The notes under the pieces are model-generated. The model searched no databases. It was not told where the DNA came from and saw only the letters and a list, made by a program, of their open reading frames with translations. Position numbers and translations under genes: made by a program. Shown in pieces: positions 57,259 through 64,000 of a stretch of 64,000 nt of DNA. How positions within the stretch are numbered: position 1 is the stretch's first letter; every line of letters begins with the position of its first letter. The DNA is from Streptomyces tagetis (lineage in GTDB: Bacteria > Actinomycetota > Actinomycetes > Streptomycetales > Streptomycetaceae), in assembly GCF_018069565.1 (NCBI RefSeq), contig NZ_JAGPNL010000009.1:186001-250000 (forward strand). Reading direction: 5' to 3'.

Positions 57259-60014
57259 CCCGCCGTCACCGCCGTGCCGTCGGCGCCGGTCGCGCCGCGC
57301 GTGTAGCGGGGGTGGATGAGGCCGACGCAGGTGTACGGCAGTCCGTCGACCTCCTCGACGGGGACGCCCCGCTGGGCGGCGAGCAGGCGCACGTGGTCCA
57401 GGTCGGCGCCGGCGCCGGTCCGGGCCAGCACCTTCCACGGCACCCGGCGCAGCATCACCCGGGTGGTCTCGCCGACGCCGGGCTTGACGAGGTTCACGTC
57501 GTGGATGCCGTACTCCTCGCTGATGCGCTCCACCGCCGCCCACCCCGCCCAGGTGGGGCTCCGGTCGGCGGCGAGGAGGTCCTTGGCCTGGCCGAGGGCG
57601 GCGTCGGCGGCCTCGGGGAAGCGGGCGCAGACGGCGTCGAGGAAGTCCCGGGAGAGGTCGGCGCCGGCGAGGTCGCGGTAGAACTTGGCGCCGTGGAAGT
57701 CGTGCGGGCCGACGAGGTCGGCGCGGAGCACGGTGCGCGATATCAGCCCGGAGACGGTGGAGTTGAGGCACGCGGACGGGATGAGGAAGTCGTCGCGGGT
57801 GCCGTAGGTGCGTACGCAGGAGCCGGGGTCGGCCAGGACGGCGATCTCCGGATCGAAGCCGGTGACGCCCTCGCGGGCCTCGAAGTCGCGCAGGGCGTCG
57901 GCGAGTTCGCGGGTGATGGCGCCCTTGCCGGTCCAGCCGTCGACGAAGACGACGTCGGCCGGGTCGTGGTGGGCGGCCAGCCAGCGCAGCGCGTTGGCGT
58001 CGATGCCGCGGCCCCGCACGATGGAGACCGCGTAGTGCGCGAGGTCCACTCCATGGCGGAAACGGGCCCAGCGGCGCATGAGGATGCCGACCGGGGTCCC
58101 GGCGCGGGCCAGGGAGACCAGGACGGGCCGCGGGGAGCGCTCGGCGAGGACGAGTTCGGTGACGGCGCCGACGGCCCGCGCCAGCCGGTGCGCGGACGTC
58201 TCCAGCGCCGCGTGGAACAGCTCCTGGTACTGGGCGCTCGGCTGGTACTCGACGGGCAGCGACTCGGCGTAGTGCGCGCCGCCGCTCTGGATCGCCTCCT
58301 CGCGCTCCTCGGTGGGCGCCTCCAGCGTCACGTCCGAGAGGTCCTGGAGCAGCCAGCCGACCTCGTCGGGGTCGTACGAGGAGAAGGCGGGGCCACGCAG
58401 GGGGGCGGGGAGCATCGGGGGCCTTTCGGGGACGTGCGGGGCTCGCGGCCGGTAGGACGGGACGACGGCGAGCAGGACGTGCGGGACGTGCGCGGCGAGT
58501 TGGGCCACCAGGCCGCCGGGGGCGTGCAGTACGGGCGTGTCGGCGGCCGAGTCGACGACGGTGACGACGGCGTCGAAGCCGTTGCCGGCGACGTTGTAGG
58601 CGTAGCGCTCGCCGGGGCCGTCGGCGGGGTCGTCGTGGGCCGGGAAGACGAGGCGGGTGCGGATCGCGTACCCGGGGTCGTCGACGGCGAGGACGGGCGA
58701 GCGGGTGGTGGTGGAGAAGCGGATCTCGGCGCCGCCGGCGCGCTCCAGTTCGCGGGCGAGGCGCAGCGGGGCGTACATCAGCTCCTCGAAGCCGAGGACG
58801 AGGACACGGCGGGCTCCGGCGGGCAGGGCGGCGGCGATCCGGGCGGCCATGCCGGGCAGGGCCGCCTCCAGCCGCGCGCGGTGCGCGGGCGTGAAGCCGT
58901 GCCGTCCGCCGTCGGGCAGCCCGGCGGGCCACTCCAGGGCGACACGCCGGACGCGGCCCGCAGCGGCACCGGAGCCGACACGCTCGGCGCCGCGGCCGGG
59001 GGTCGGCGTGTCGCCCGCACGGTGGCGGGCACCCGGCGTGTCGTCGGCGTGGCGGTGACCGGAGGCCGGCGTGTCGCCGGCACCACGGTCGGCGCCCGGC
59101 GTGTCGCCGGACCCGCCGTGCGGCTCCCCCGCCGCCGTCCCGCCCTCCACCACGCCCCCCGCGCGCGTGCCCGCGCCCGCGCCACCCTCCGCCGTGCCAC
59201 CCGTACCACCCGTTCCGCCCGCGCCACCCGCGCCACCCGTGCCGGGCGTCTCCCCCCTGGGCGCCGCCTCGTGGTGGGCGACGAGCGCCCGGCCCTTCTC
59301 CAGGACGTCCGGCGGCAGCCGCACCGTGCCCGAGGCGGCCGTGACCAGGTCCACGCGGGCGCCGATGTCCCGGGCGAAGTCGTCCAGGCGCCCGGCGTCG
59401 GCGGGCGAGCGCATGTCGACCAGGGCGACGACGACGTACCGCTCGCGCGGGTAGCGCGCGTGCAGGGCCCAGATGGTGTTGAGGACCGTGTTGCCGGTGG
59501 AGAACTCGTCGTCGACGAGGACCAGCGGACCGGCCCCGGCGAGCAGTTCCGGGTCCTCGGGCAGCAGCAGGTGGGAGGTGGCGTGGGAGTGGGACTCCTC
59601 GAAGCCGCCCGCCCGCCGGACGCCGGGCACCGGGCGCCGGGTGGAGTGCAGGCAGGGCGCGCTGCCCAGCCCGTCGGCGACCGAGTGGCCGAGCCCGGTG
59701 GCGGTCTCCGCGTAGCCGAGGACGACGCAGCGGGCGGCCTCCTCGGGCCCGAGCAGGTCGCGGACGCGCCGGCCCAGCGCCACGCCGTGGCCGTGGACGA
59801 CGGAGGGGGACTGCGGGACGTGCTTGCCGAGCACGTTGGAGACGAGCAGGTGGGCCCGCTTGGGGTTGCGGCGCAGGGCGAGCCCCAGGAGCCCGGTCAG
59901 CGTGTCGTCGCCGTCGAGTGCCACGCCGAGCCGCCGCGCGACCCAGCTCCCGGACCAGACGCCGGGGCTCCCGTCGGGCTGCCCGTCGGCCGCCGTTCCC
60001 TGTGTGTCGTTCAT
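57255..60014 (-). CDS. Phosphoribosyltransferase (TRSP type) fused in frame to cysteine protease-like StiP
   Basis: This 919-residue open frame contains two Ter-module proteins with no stop between them. Residues 1-240 are a phosphoribosyltransferase with the PRPP loop LVLVDDEFSTGNTVLN (about 160-175). A Gly/Thr/Asp-rich repeat linker (240-330, GDTPGA/GAGDTP units) follows, then a TRSP-like segment (330-530: VLVLGFEELMYAPLRLAREL, EIRFSTTTRSPVLAVDDPGY). Residues about 534-919 are a StiP domain: SSYDPDEVGWLLQDLSDVTL, REEAIQSGGAHYAESLPVEY, LVSLARAGTPVGILMRRWAR, DVVFVDGWTGKGAITRELAD. Together with the HAD and CitE-like proteins they are proposed to make a nucleoside-like metabolite. ATG 60014 overlaps the aldolase stop (ATGA). 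An internal ATG 58415 with GAAAGG may also be used. Confidence 0.88.
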   Translation of the reverse strand: MNDTQGTAADGQPDGSPGVWSGSWVARRLGVALDGDDTLTGLLGLALRRNPKRAHLLVSNVLGKHVPQSPSVVHGHGVALGRRVRDLLGPEEAARCVVLGYAETATGLGHSVADGLGSAPCLHSTRRPVPGVRRAGGFEESHSHATSHLLLPEDPELLAGAGPLVLVDDEFSTGNTVLNTIWALHARYPRERYVVVALVDMRSPADAGRLDDFARDIGARVDLVTAASGTVRLPPDVLEKGRALVAHHEAAPRGETPGTGGAGGAGGTGGTGGTAEGGAGAGTRAGGVVEGGTAAGEPHGGSGDTPGADRGAGDTPASGHRHADDTPGARHRAGDTPTPGRGAERVGSGAAAGRVRRVALEWPAGLPDGGRHGFTPAHRARLEAALPGMAARIAAALPAGARRVLVLGFEELMYAPLRLARELERAGGAEIRFSTTTRSPVLAVDDPGYAIRTRLVFPAHDDPADGPGERYAYNVAGNGFDAVVTVVDSAADTPVLHAPGGLVAQLAAHVPHVLLAVVPSYRPRAPHVPERPPMLPAPLRGPAFSSYDPDEVGWLLQDLSDVTLEAPTEEREEAIQSGGAHYAESLPVEYQPSAQYQELFHAALETSAHRLARAVGAVTELVLAERSPRPVLVSLARAGTPVGILMRRWARFRHGVDLAHYAVSIVRGRGIDANALRWLAAHHDPADVVFVDGWTGKGAITRELADALRDFEAREGVTGFDPEIAVLADPGSCVRTYGTRDDFLIPSACLNSTVSGLISRTVLRADLVGPHDFHGAKFYRDLAGADLSRDFLDAVCARFPEAADAALGQAKDLLAADRSPTWAGWAAVERISEEYGIHDVNLVKPGVGETTRVMLRRVPWKVLARTGAGADLDHVRLLAAQRGVPVEEVDGLPYTCVGLIHPRYTRGATGADGTAVTAG
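58413..58427 (-). promoter_or_regulatory. Internal start site for a separate StiP protein
   Basis: On the minus strand GAAAGG (58427-58422) precedes ATG (58415-58413) by six bases. The ATG begins the StiP domain at MLPAPLRGPAFSSYDPD. Relatives often have StiP as a separate protein starting here. The region could yield both a fusion and a separate 386-residue StiP. Confidence 0.5.
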
Positions 60015-61204
60015 GCGTCCCCCGCGATGCGGTCGGTTCCGTCGGTGAGTCCGGCGCCGAGGAGTTCCACGAAGCCGATGTCCTCGTTGGCCACCCCGAA
60101 GACCTCGGCGCGCAGCAGCGTCCGCTCGGCCCAGGCGCGGTGCGGCTTCACCTCGTTCATCTTGTTCGTGTACGCGGACCGCAGCACGCCCCCGCCGCCG
60201 CGCTCGGGCCGCAGGATGTCGCGGGCGTCGCAGTACTCCTCGTGGCTGACGACGGACAGCGCGTGCACCGGCAGCACGTGGGAGGGGTGGATGCAGGTCT
60301 TGCCGAGCAGCCCGTTGGCCTGGTCGAGGGAGATCTCCCGCAGCAGCCCGTCCATGGCGTGGTCGATCAGCCTCTGGCGCAGCGCGGCGGCCTTGACCTC
60401 CAGGAAGGGGCTCTGCCGCAACTGCGGCTTGAACATCCGCTCCTGGACCCGGAAGTACTCCCACACCGGTCCGGTGACGGTGAATCCGGTGCCGTCGGCG
60501 CGGCCGAGGACGTTGACCACGTCGGCGATGACGGAGGCGACGATCTGGATGTCGTAGGCGGTCATGTCGGAGGCCCGGCGCAGCCCGTAGGAGGAGCAGA
60601 AGTCGGTGACGCCGAGGCGTACGGCGAGGACGCGGTCGCGGTACTTGTCGACGGCGCGGAAGATGCCTTCCAGGGTGGGGACGCGCGTCTCCTGGTAGAG
60701 CAGGTCGGGCGATTCCAGGACCGGCATGGCGAACAGGCGGCGTCCGCTCGTCGCCTCGGCGTCGGCGAGCGCCTCCAGGAAGGGCAGTCCGCGCTCGCCG
60801 GTGAACTTGGGCAGCACGAAGCCGGAGAGCAGGCGGACCGCGGGGCCGAGGCGGGCGGTCAGGTCGGGTATCTGCTCGGGGACGCGGACCCGTATGAAGA
60901 GCAGCGGCACCCGCGCGGCGGGCCGGGCGGCCAGGTCGGTGAGGTGGCGGACGAGGTTCTCCTCGCCGGCCGGTACGTCGGCGTCGCCGATCGAGTCCTC
61001 CAGGCACAGCACCATCGACACCACACCGCGCGCGGCCTGCTTGAGGACGTCGTCGGCGAGGCTCGGGCGGGTGGCCGGGCTGTAGAGCGTGGCGCCGAGG
61101 GCGGCGGAGAGCAGCCGGGCCGGGGAGTCGGCCGTGAAGGCACAGGGCTCCTGGTGGAAGAGGCGCCTGCGCACCTCAGGAGCGATGTGGCCGAAATGAC
61201 GCAT
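60011..61204 (-). CDS. CitE/HpcH-HpaI aldolase-like protein of the Ter module
   Basis: This 397-residue protein belongs to the CitE-like HpcH/HpaI aldolase superfamily. It has ALGATLYSPATRPSLADDVL, MVLCLEDSIGDADVPAGEEN, PLLFIRVRVPEQIPDL, VLPKFTGERGLPFLEALADA, AVRLGVTDFCSSYGLRR (metal ligand region) and GKTCIHPSHVLPVH. In Ter gene neighbourhoods it is the first enzyme of the nucleoside-like metabolite pathway. ATG 61204 (MRHFGHIAPEV) follows GGGGGAG by six bases. First gene of the operon. Confidence 0.9.
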   Translation of the reverse strand: MRHFGHIAPEVRRRLFHQEPCAFTADSPARLLSAALGATLYSPATRPSLADDVLKQAARGVVSMVLCLEDSIGDADVPAGEENLVRHLTDLAARPAARVPLLFIRVRVPEQIPDLTARLGPAVRLLSGFVLPKFTGERGLPFLEALADAEATSGRRLFAMPVLESPDLLYQETRVPTLEGIFRAVDKYRDRVLAVRLGVTDFCSSYGLRRASDMTAYDIQIVASVIADVVNVLGRADGTGFTVTGPVWEYFRVQERMFKPQLRQSPFLEVKAAALRQRLIDHAMDGLLREISLDQANGLLGKTCIHPSHVLPVHALSVVSHEEYCDARDILRPERGGGGVLRSAYTNKMNEVKPHRAWAERTLLRAEVFGVANEDIGFVELLGAGLTDGTDRIAGDA

Positions 61205-61410
61205 GTGTACTCCCCCGTGGCGACTGGGCCACCTGGAACTGTCCGAAGGTGACCGGTAATAGTACGTACGTGACCGTGTCGGCGGTTCCCGCCGCACATG
61301 AAATCCAGGTGACCGGCCGTGGGGACGGCGGGCGGCCCGGTGCGCGGGGACATGATCCGGCCACCGGCCCCGCATTGTCGTGACCAGAACCGAGAGGGCA
61401 GGATGACGGC

Positions 61411-62286
61411 ATGACGCACGCGATGCTGAAGGGGTCGAACGTCCCGCTGCAAGCCACCACGGTACGCGCCGTGCTGCGCTGGACCCCCGGGCAGGGGGTC
61501 CCGGACGTCGATGCCTCGGCGCTGCTGCTGGGCCACGACGACCGTGTGCGTTCGGACGAGGACTTCGTCTTCTACAACCAGCCCCGGCATCCCTCCGGGC
61601 AGGTCTGGCGGCTCGGCAAGAAACGGGCCGGGGACGCCCTGACGGACACGGTCCAGACCGACCTGTCCGGGGTGGAGGGGTCGGTGGCCCGGGTCCTGCT
61701 GGTCGCCTCGGCGGACGGCGTCGCCTTCGACCAGGTGCACGACCTGCGCATTCTGCTGTACGACGCGGTGGCCGGGGACGACGAACCGCTGGCGTATTTC
61801 GACGTCCGGCCGGAGACCGGCCGGGAGACGGCGCTGATCTGCGGGGAGTTGTACCGGCGTGGGGAGGGCTGGAAGTTCCGGGCGCTCGGCGAGGGCTACT
61901 CGAACGGGCTGAAGGGTTTGGCGACGGACTTCGGCATCTCGGTGGACGAGTCCGAGGCGGCGCAGGACGCGTCCGACGCCGCGGACCCCGCGCCGGCGCC
62001 CCCGGCGGCCGTGCCGGTCCCGGAGGTCTCGCGTCCGCTGCCCCCGGAGCAGCCGCCGGGCATGCCCGGGGTGCCGGCGCAGCCCGCCTACGGCTACCCG
62101 CAGCAGCCCCCGGCGACCCAGCCGGCCTACGGCTACCCGCAGCCCGCCGGGCGGCCCGGATACGGCTACCCACAGGCTCCGGCCGCCGTGGCACAGGCCG
62201 GCTACGGCTACCCGGCGCCGGCCGGCCCCGGCCCGGACCCCGACTTCCGGCTCCCGCCCCAGGGCCCGCAGTTCATCGGCCGCTAG
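61411..62286 (+). CDS. TerD-family protein with C-terminal YGYPQ-rich tail
   Basis: This 291-residue protein has a TerD domain at residues 1-185: MLKGSNVPLQATTVRAVLRW, VDASALLLGHDDRVRSDEDF, VFYNQPRHPSGQVWRLGKKR, LLVASADGVAFDQVHDLRIL and ALICGELYRRGEGWKFRALG. TerD domains bind Ca2+ and respond to chemical stress and tellurite. The tail (186-291) is Pro/Gly/Gln/Tyr-rich with repeated YGYPQ. It is divergent from the aldolase operon, and the start ATG is 61411. Confidence 0.9.
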   Translation: MTHAMLKGSNVPLQATTVRAVLRWTPGQGVPDVDASALLLGHDDRVRSDEDFVFYNQPRHPSGQVWRLGKKRAGDALTDTVQTDLSGVEGSVARVLLVASADGVAFDQVHDLRILLYDAVAGDDEPLAYFDVRPETGRETALICGELYRRGEGWKFRALGEGYSNGLKGLATDFGISVDESEAAQDASDAADPAPAPPAAVPVPEVSRPLPPEQPPGMPGVPAQPAYGYPQQPPATQPAYGYPQPAGRPGYGYPQAPAAVAQAGYGYPAPAGPGPDPDFRLPPQGPQFIGR

Positions 62287-62400
62287 ACCGCGTCCGCCCG
62301 GCCCGCACGGCCCGCCTGCTCCGCGTACACCTCGGCCCCCGCCCGTGCCCCGGCATGGGCGTGGGGCACGGCCCGGGGACGCGCGGCTCCAACCCCCTTG

Positions 62401-63132
62401 CTACGTCTTCGTCTTGTACCCCCGCCCCCACTGGAGCCCCCACCCGTAGAGCCGGTCCAGCTCGCCCTGGAAGCCGTAGACGAACTTCACCTCGCGGTGG
62501 ACGAGGATCTCGTCCTTGACGTTCTCGATCAGCACCACGGCGCAGGAGCGGGCCTGCGGGTGCCGTTCGTCGAGGCCGATCTCGATGCGCGGCCCGTTGC
62601 TCGGGTAGAGCGTGACGATGGCGTGCGTGCGGTCGAAGGCGGGCGTCTGGTCGTAGATGTACACGAAGACCAGGAGCCGTTTGATGGCCTCGCGCTGGTC
62701 GAGGTTGATGTACATCGTCTCGCCGGAGGCCGAGCCGAACCGGTCGTCGCCGCTGATCTTCACGTACGGCGGGGCGTTGACGTCGCCGAGGTAGCCGCCG
62801 AGCGGCTGGACCACGCCCTTGGTGCCGTCCTGGAGCTCGTAGAGGCAGCCGAGGTCGAGGTCGACGTTGACCATGCTCTGGCTGTGCCCGATGACCTCCG
62901 GCGGCTTGAGCGCCTTGAGGGGGTGGCGCAGCAGGCTCTCCCGCTGGATGCCCACGATGTCGGAGGTGCGCATCCGCCAGGACAGGTTGATGCGGAGGTT
63001 GCCGGTGGCCGCGCCCTGTTTGGTCAGGGAGATCTGGCTGTGCCGTTTCGTCAGCTCTATGGTGTTGGTCGCCGCGCTGCCCGAGTCGAACTCGCTCTCG
63101 CGGCCCCGCCACAGTCCGTCCAGGAAGCCCAT
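62401..63132 (-). CDS. TerA-like TerD-superfamily protein
   Basis: This 243-residue protein begins MGFLDGLWRGRESEFDSGSA with TNTIELTKRHSQISLTKQG, then INLSWRMRTSDIVGIQRESL, VDLDLGCLYELQDGTKGVVQ, PLGGYLGDVNAPPYVKISGD and FGFQGELDRLYGWGLQW-type ends. It matches the TerA/TerF-type tellurium resistance proteins of actinobacteria. ATG 63132 follows GGGGCGGGA. It is the convergent partner of the TerD gene and lies just downstream of the TerC-like gene on the minus strand. Confidence 0.85.
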   Translation of the reverse strand: MGFLDGLWRGRESEFDSGSAATNTIELTKRHSQISLTKQGAATGNLRINLSWRMRTSDIVGIQRESLLRHPLKALKPPEVIGHSQSMVNVDLDLGCLYELQDGTKGVVQPLGGYLGDVNAPPYVKISGDDRFGSASGETMYINLDQREAIKRLLVFVYIYDQTPAFDRTHAIVTLYPSNGPRIEIGLDERHPQARSCAVVLIENVKDEILVHREVKFVYGFQGELDRLYGWGLQWGRGYKTKT

Positions 63133-63295
63133 TCCCGCCCCCACGTCCCCTCGCTAGTACCGGCATGCGGACGGGGCGGTCGCGGGGAGCCGTCCCCCCG
63201 CACCCGCCCCGTCCAGAGCTTTCCCGTCCCCGGGGCCGGTTCACACCGGTGCGCGAGCGCACCGGGGGCGGAACCGGCCAGGGGGCCGCGGAGGG

Positions 63296-64000
63296 TCACA
63301 CGCCCGAGGGAACCTCGGCCTTCTCGCCGTCGCCCGCCTGTTCGGCGTCGGCGAGGGCGCGGTTGCGGCGCACGGAGGACCAGAAGGACCAGCCGATGAG
63401 GACGACGCCGACCAGGCCCGTGATGATCTCGTTGATCTGGTACTGGATGGTCACCAGGAGGATCACGGCGAGGGCGCCGATGGCGTAGTGGGCGCCGTGC
63501 TCCAGGTAGACGTAGTCGTCCAGGGTGCCCTGGCGGACCAGGTAGACGGTGAGCGACCGCACGTACATCGCGCCGATGCCCAGGCCGAGCGCCATCAGGA
63601 CGATGTCGTTGGTGATGGCGAAGGCGCCGATCACGCCGTCGAAGGAGAAGGAGGCGTCCAGCACCTCCAGGTACAGGAACATGAAGAAGGCGGCCTTGCC
63701 GGCCAGGGCGACGGCCGAACGCGGCTTGCCCGAGCGCTCGGCGGCCTCCTCGGCCTCGTGCTCGCGTTCCTCCTCCTCTTCGAGCTTGTCCTCGAAGTAC
63801 CCGGAGAGCCCCCCGACGATCATGTAGGTGATCAGACCGGCCACACCGGCGATGAGGACGGTCTCGGCCTTGTCGACCGTGGCCCCGCCGTGCTGGTGGG
63901 CGTTGGCGGCGAAGGTCATCGCCGAGACCAGCAGCACGACCAGCGCCACGCAGACCGACAGCATGTCGACCTTGCCCAGCTTGGCCAGCGGACGCTCCAG
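63296..64000 (-). CDS. TerC-like DUF475 membrane protein (5' truncated by window edge)
   Basis: The C-terminal 234 residues are visible and the frame is open to the window end. It has several TM helices (VCVALVVLLVSAMTFAANAH, AVALAGKAAFFMFLYLEVLD, IVLMALGLGIGAMYVRSLTV and YAIGALAVILLVTIQYQINE) and a charged Glu-rich cytosolic loop (EDKLEEEEEREHEAEEAAER). The motif EVLDASFSFDGVIGAFAITN is a hallmark of the DUF475/TerC family, implicated in metal handling at the membrane in Ter systems. The TerA-like gene follows it after 163 bases. Confidence 0.9.
   Translation of the reverse strand: MERPLAKLGKVDMLSVCVALVVLLVSAMTFAANAHQHGGATVDKAETVLIAGVAGLITYMIVGGLSGYFEDKLEEEEEREHEAEEAAERSGKPRSAVALAGKAAFFMFLYLEVLDASFSFDGVIGAFAITNDIVLMALGLGIGAMYVRSLTVYLVRQGTLDDYVYLEHGAHYAIGALAVILLVTIQYQINEIITGLVGVVLIGWSFWSSVRRNRALADAEQAGDGEKAEVPSGV

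Overview
The window is chromosomal DNA of a Streptomyces or close relative. It is uniformly very GC-rich, with strong third-position GC bias, GTG/TTG (once CTG) starts, many 4-base ATGA/GTGA gene overlaps, and family content typical of Streptomyces: XRE-DUF5753/DUF6879 cassettes, DUF4097 lipoprotein, TerD-family proteins, and an RNase H/CobC fusion. All functions are inferred from reading the sequence; no search was run.

Layout. 1-2.9 kb: the end of an unidentified gene, an NlpC/P60 peptidase with two near-identical internal repeats, a LuxR-type HTH protein, and a sigma-like/zinc-finger protein. 3.1-6.2 kb is accessory: a scrambled aminoglycoside-phosphotransferase-like pseudogene and a secreted MGH1-like glycosidase with a discoidin-like domain, preceded by tandem operator-like boxes. 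6.4-6.8 kb: rnpB on the minus strand. 7-15 kb is housekeeping: MerR, a membrane protein, YaaA, Eda, and a minus-strand operon nif3-like / zinc ribbon / RNase H-CobC.

15-24 kb: two drug-type MFS transporters (one with an extra C-terminal domain), a methyltransferase, an XRE-DUF5753 / DUF6879 cassette bracketed by a shared GCGCAATC operator-like repeat, an amidase, and a membrane protein. 24-28 kb: an overlapping GT4 / methyltransferase / alpha-toroid operon, divergent from a KstR-like TetR regulator, with a KstR-type box between them.

28.6-34.7 kb is the most distinctive system. A cobalamin riboswitch precedes five overlapping genes. Two encode membrane-anchored exported proteins; the first has terpenoid-cyclase/transcobalamin-like alpha-toroid repeats. 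The other three encode ECF transporter T, fused A-A', and S components. I read this as a surface-capture plus ECF uptake system for a corrinoid.

35-49.5 kb: a GT87-like/PAP2 fusion, a ProP-like transporter, an O-methyltransferase behind a large inverted repeat, an FHA protein, DUF1992, GNAT, an MFS-winged-helix fusion, a long low-complexity peptidoglycan-binding protein, a HAD phosphatase, a GDT1-family exporter behind a yybP-ykoY manganese riboswitch, and a secreted HNH nuclease. 49.6-56.4 kb: DUF1737, DoxX, a DedA-like protein, DUF2277, two adjacent frameshifted genes (DUF6153 and DUF305 types), tRNA-Val(TAC), a DUF4097 lipoprotein, a coiled-coil membrane protein, and an FmdB zinc ribbon. 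56.4-64 kb: a Ter-type stress cluster with HAD hydrolase, a phosphoribosyltransferase fused in frame to StiP, a CitE/HpcH-like aldolase, two TerD-superfamily proteins, and a TerC-like protein cut by the window edge.
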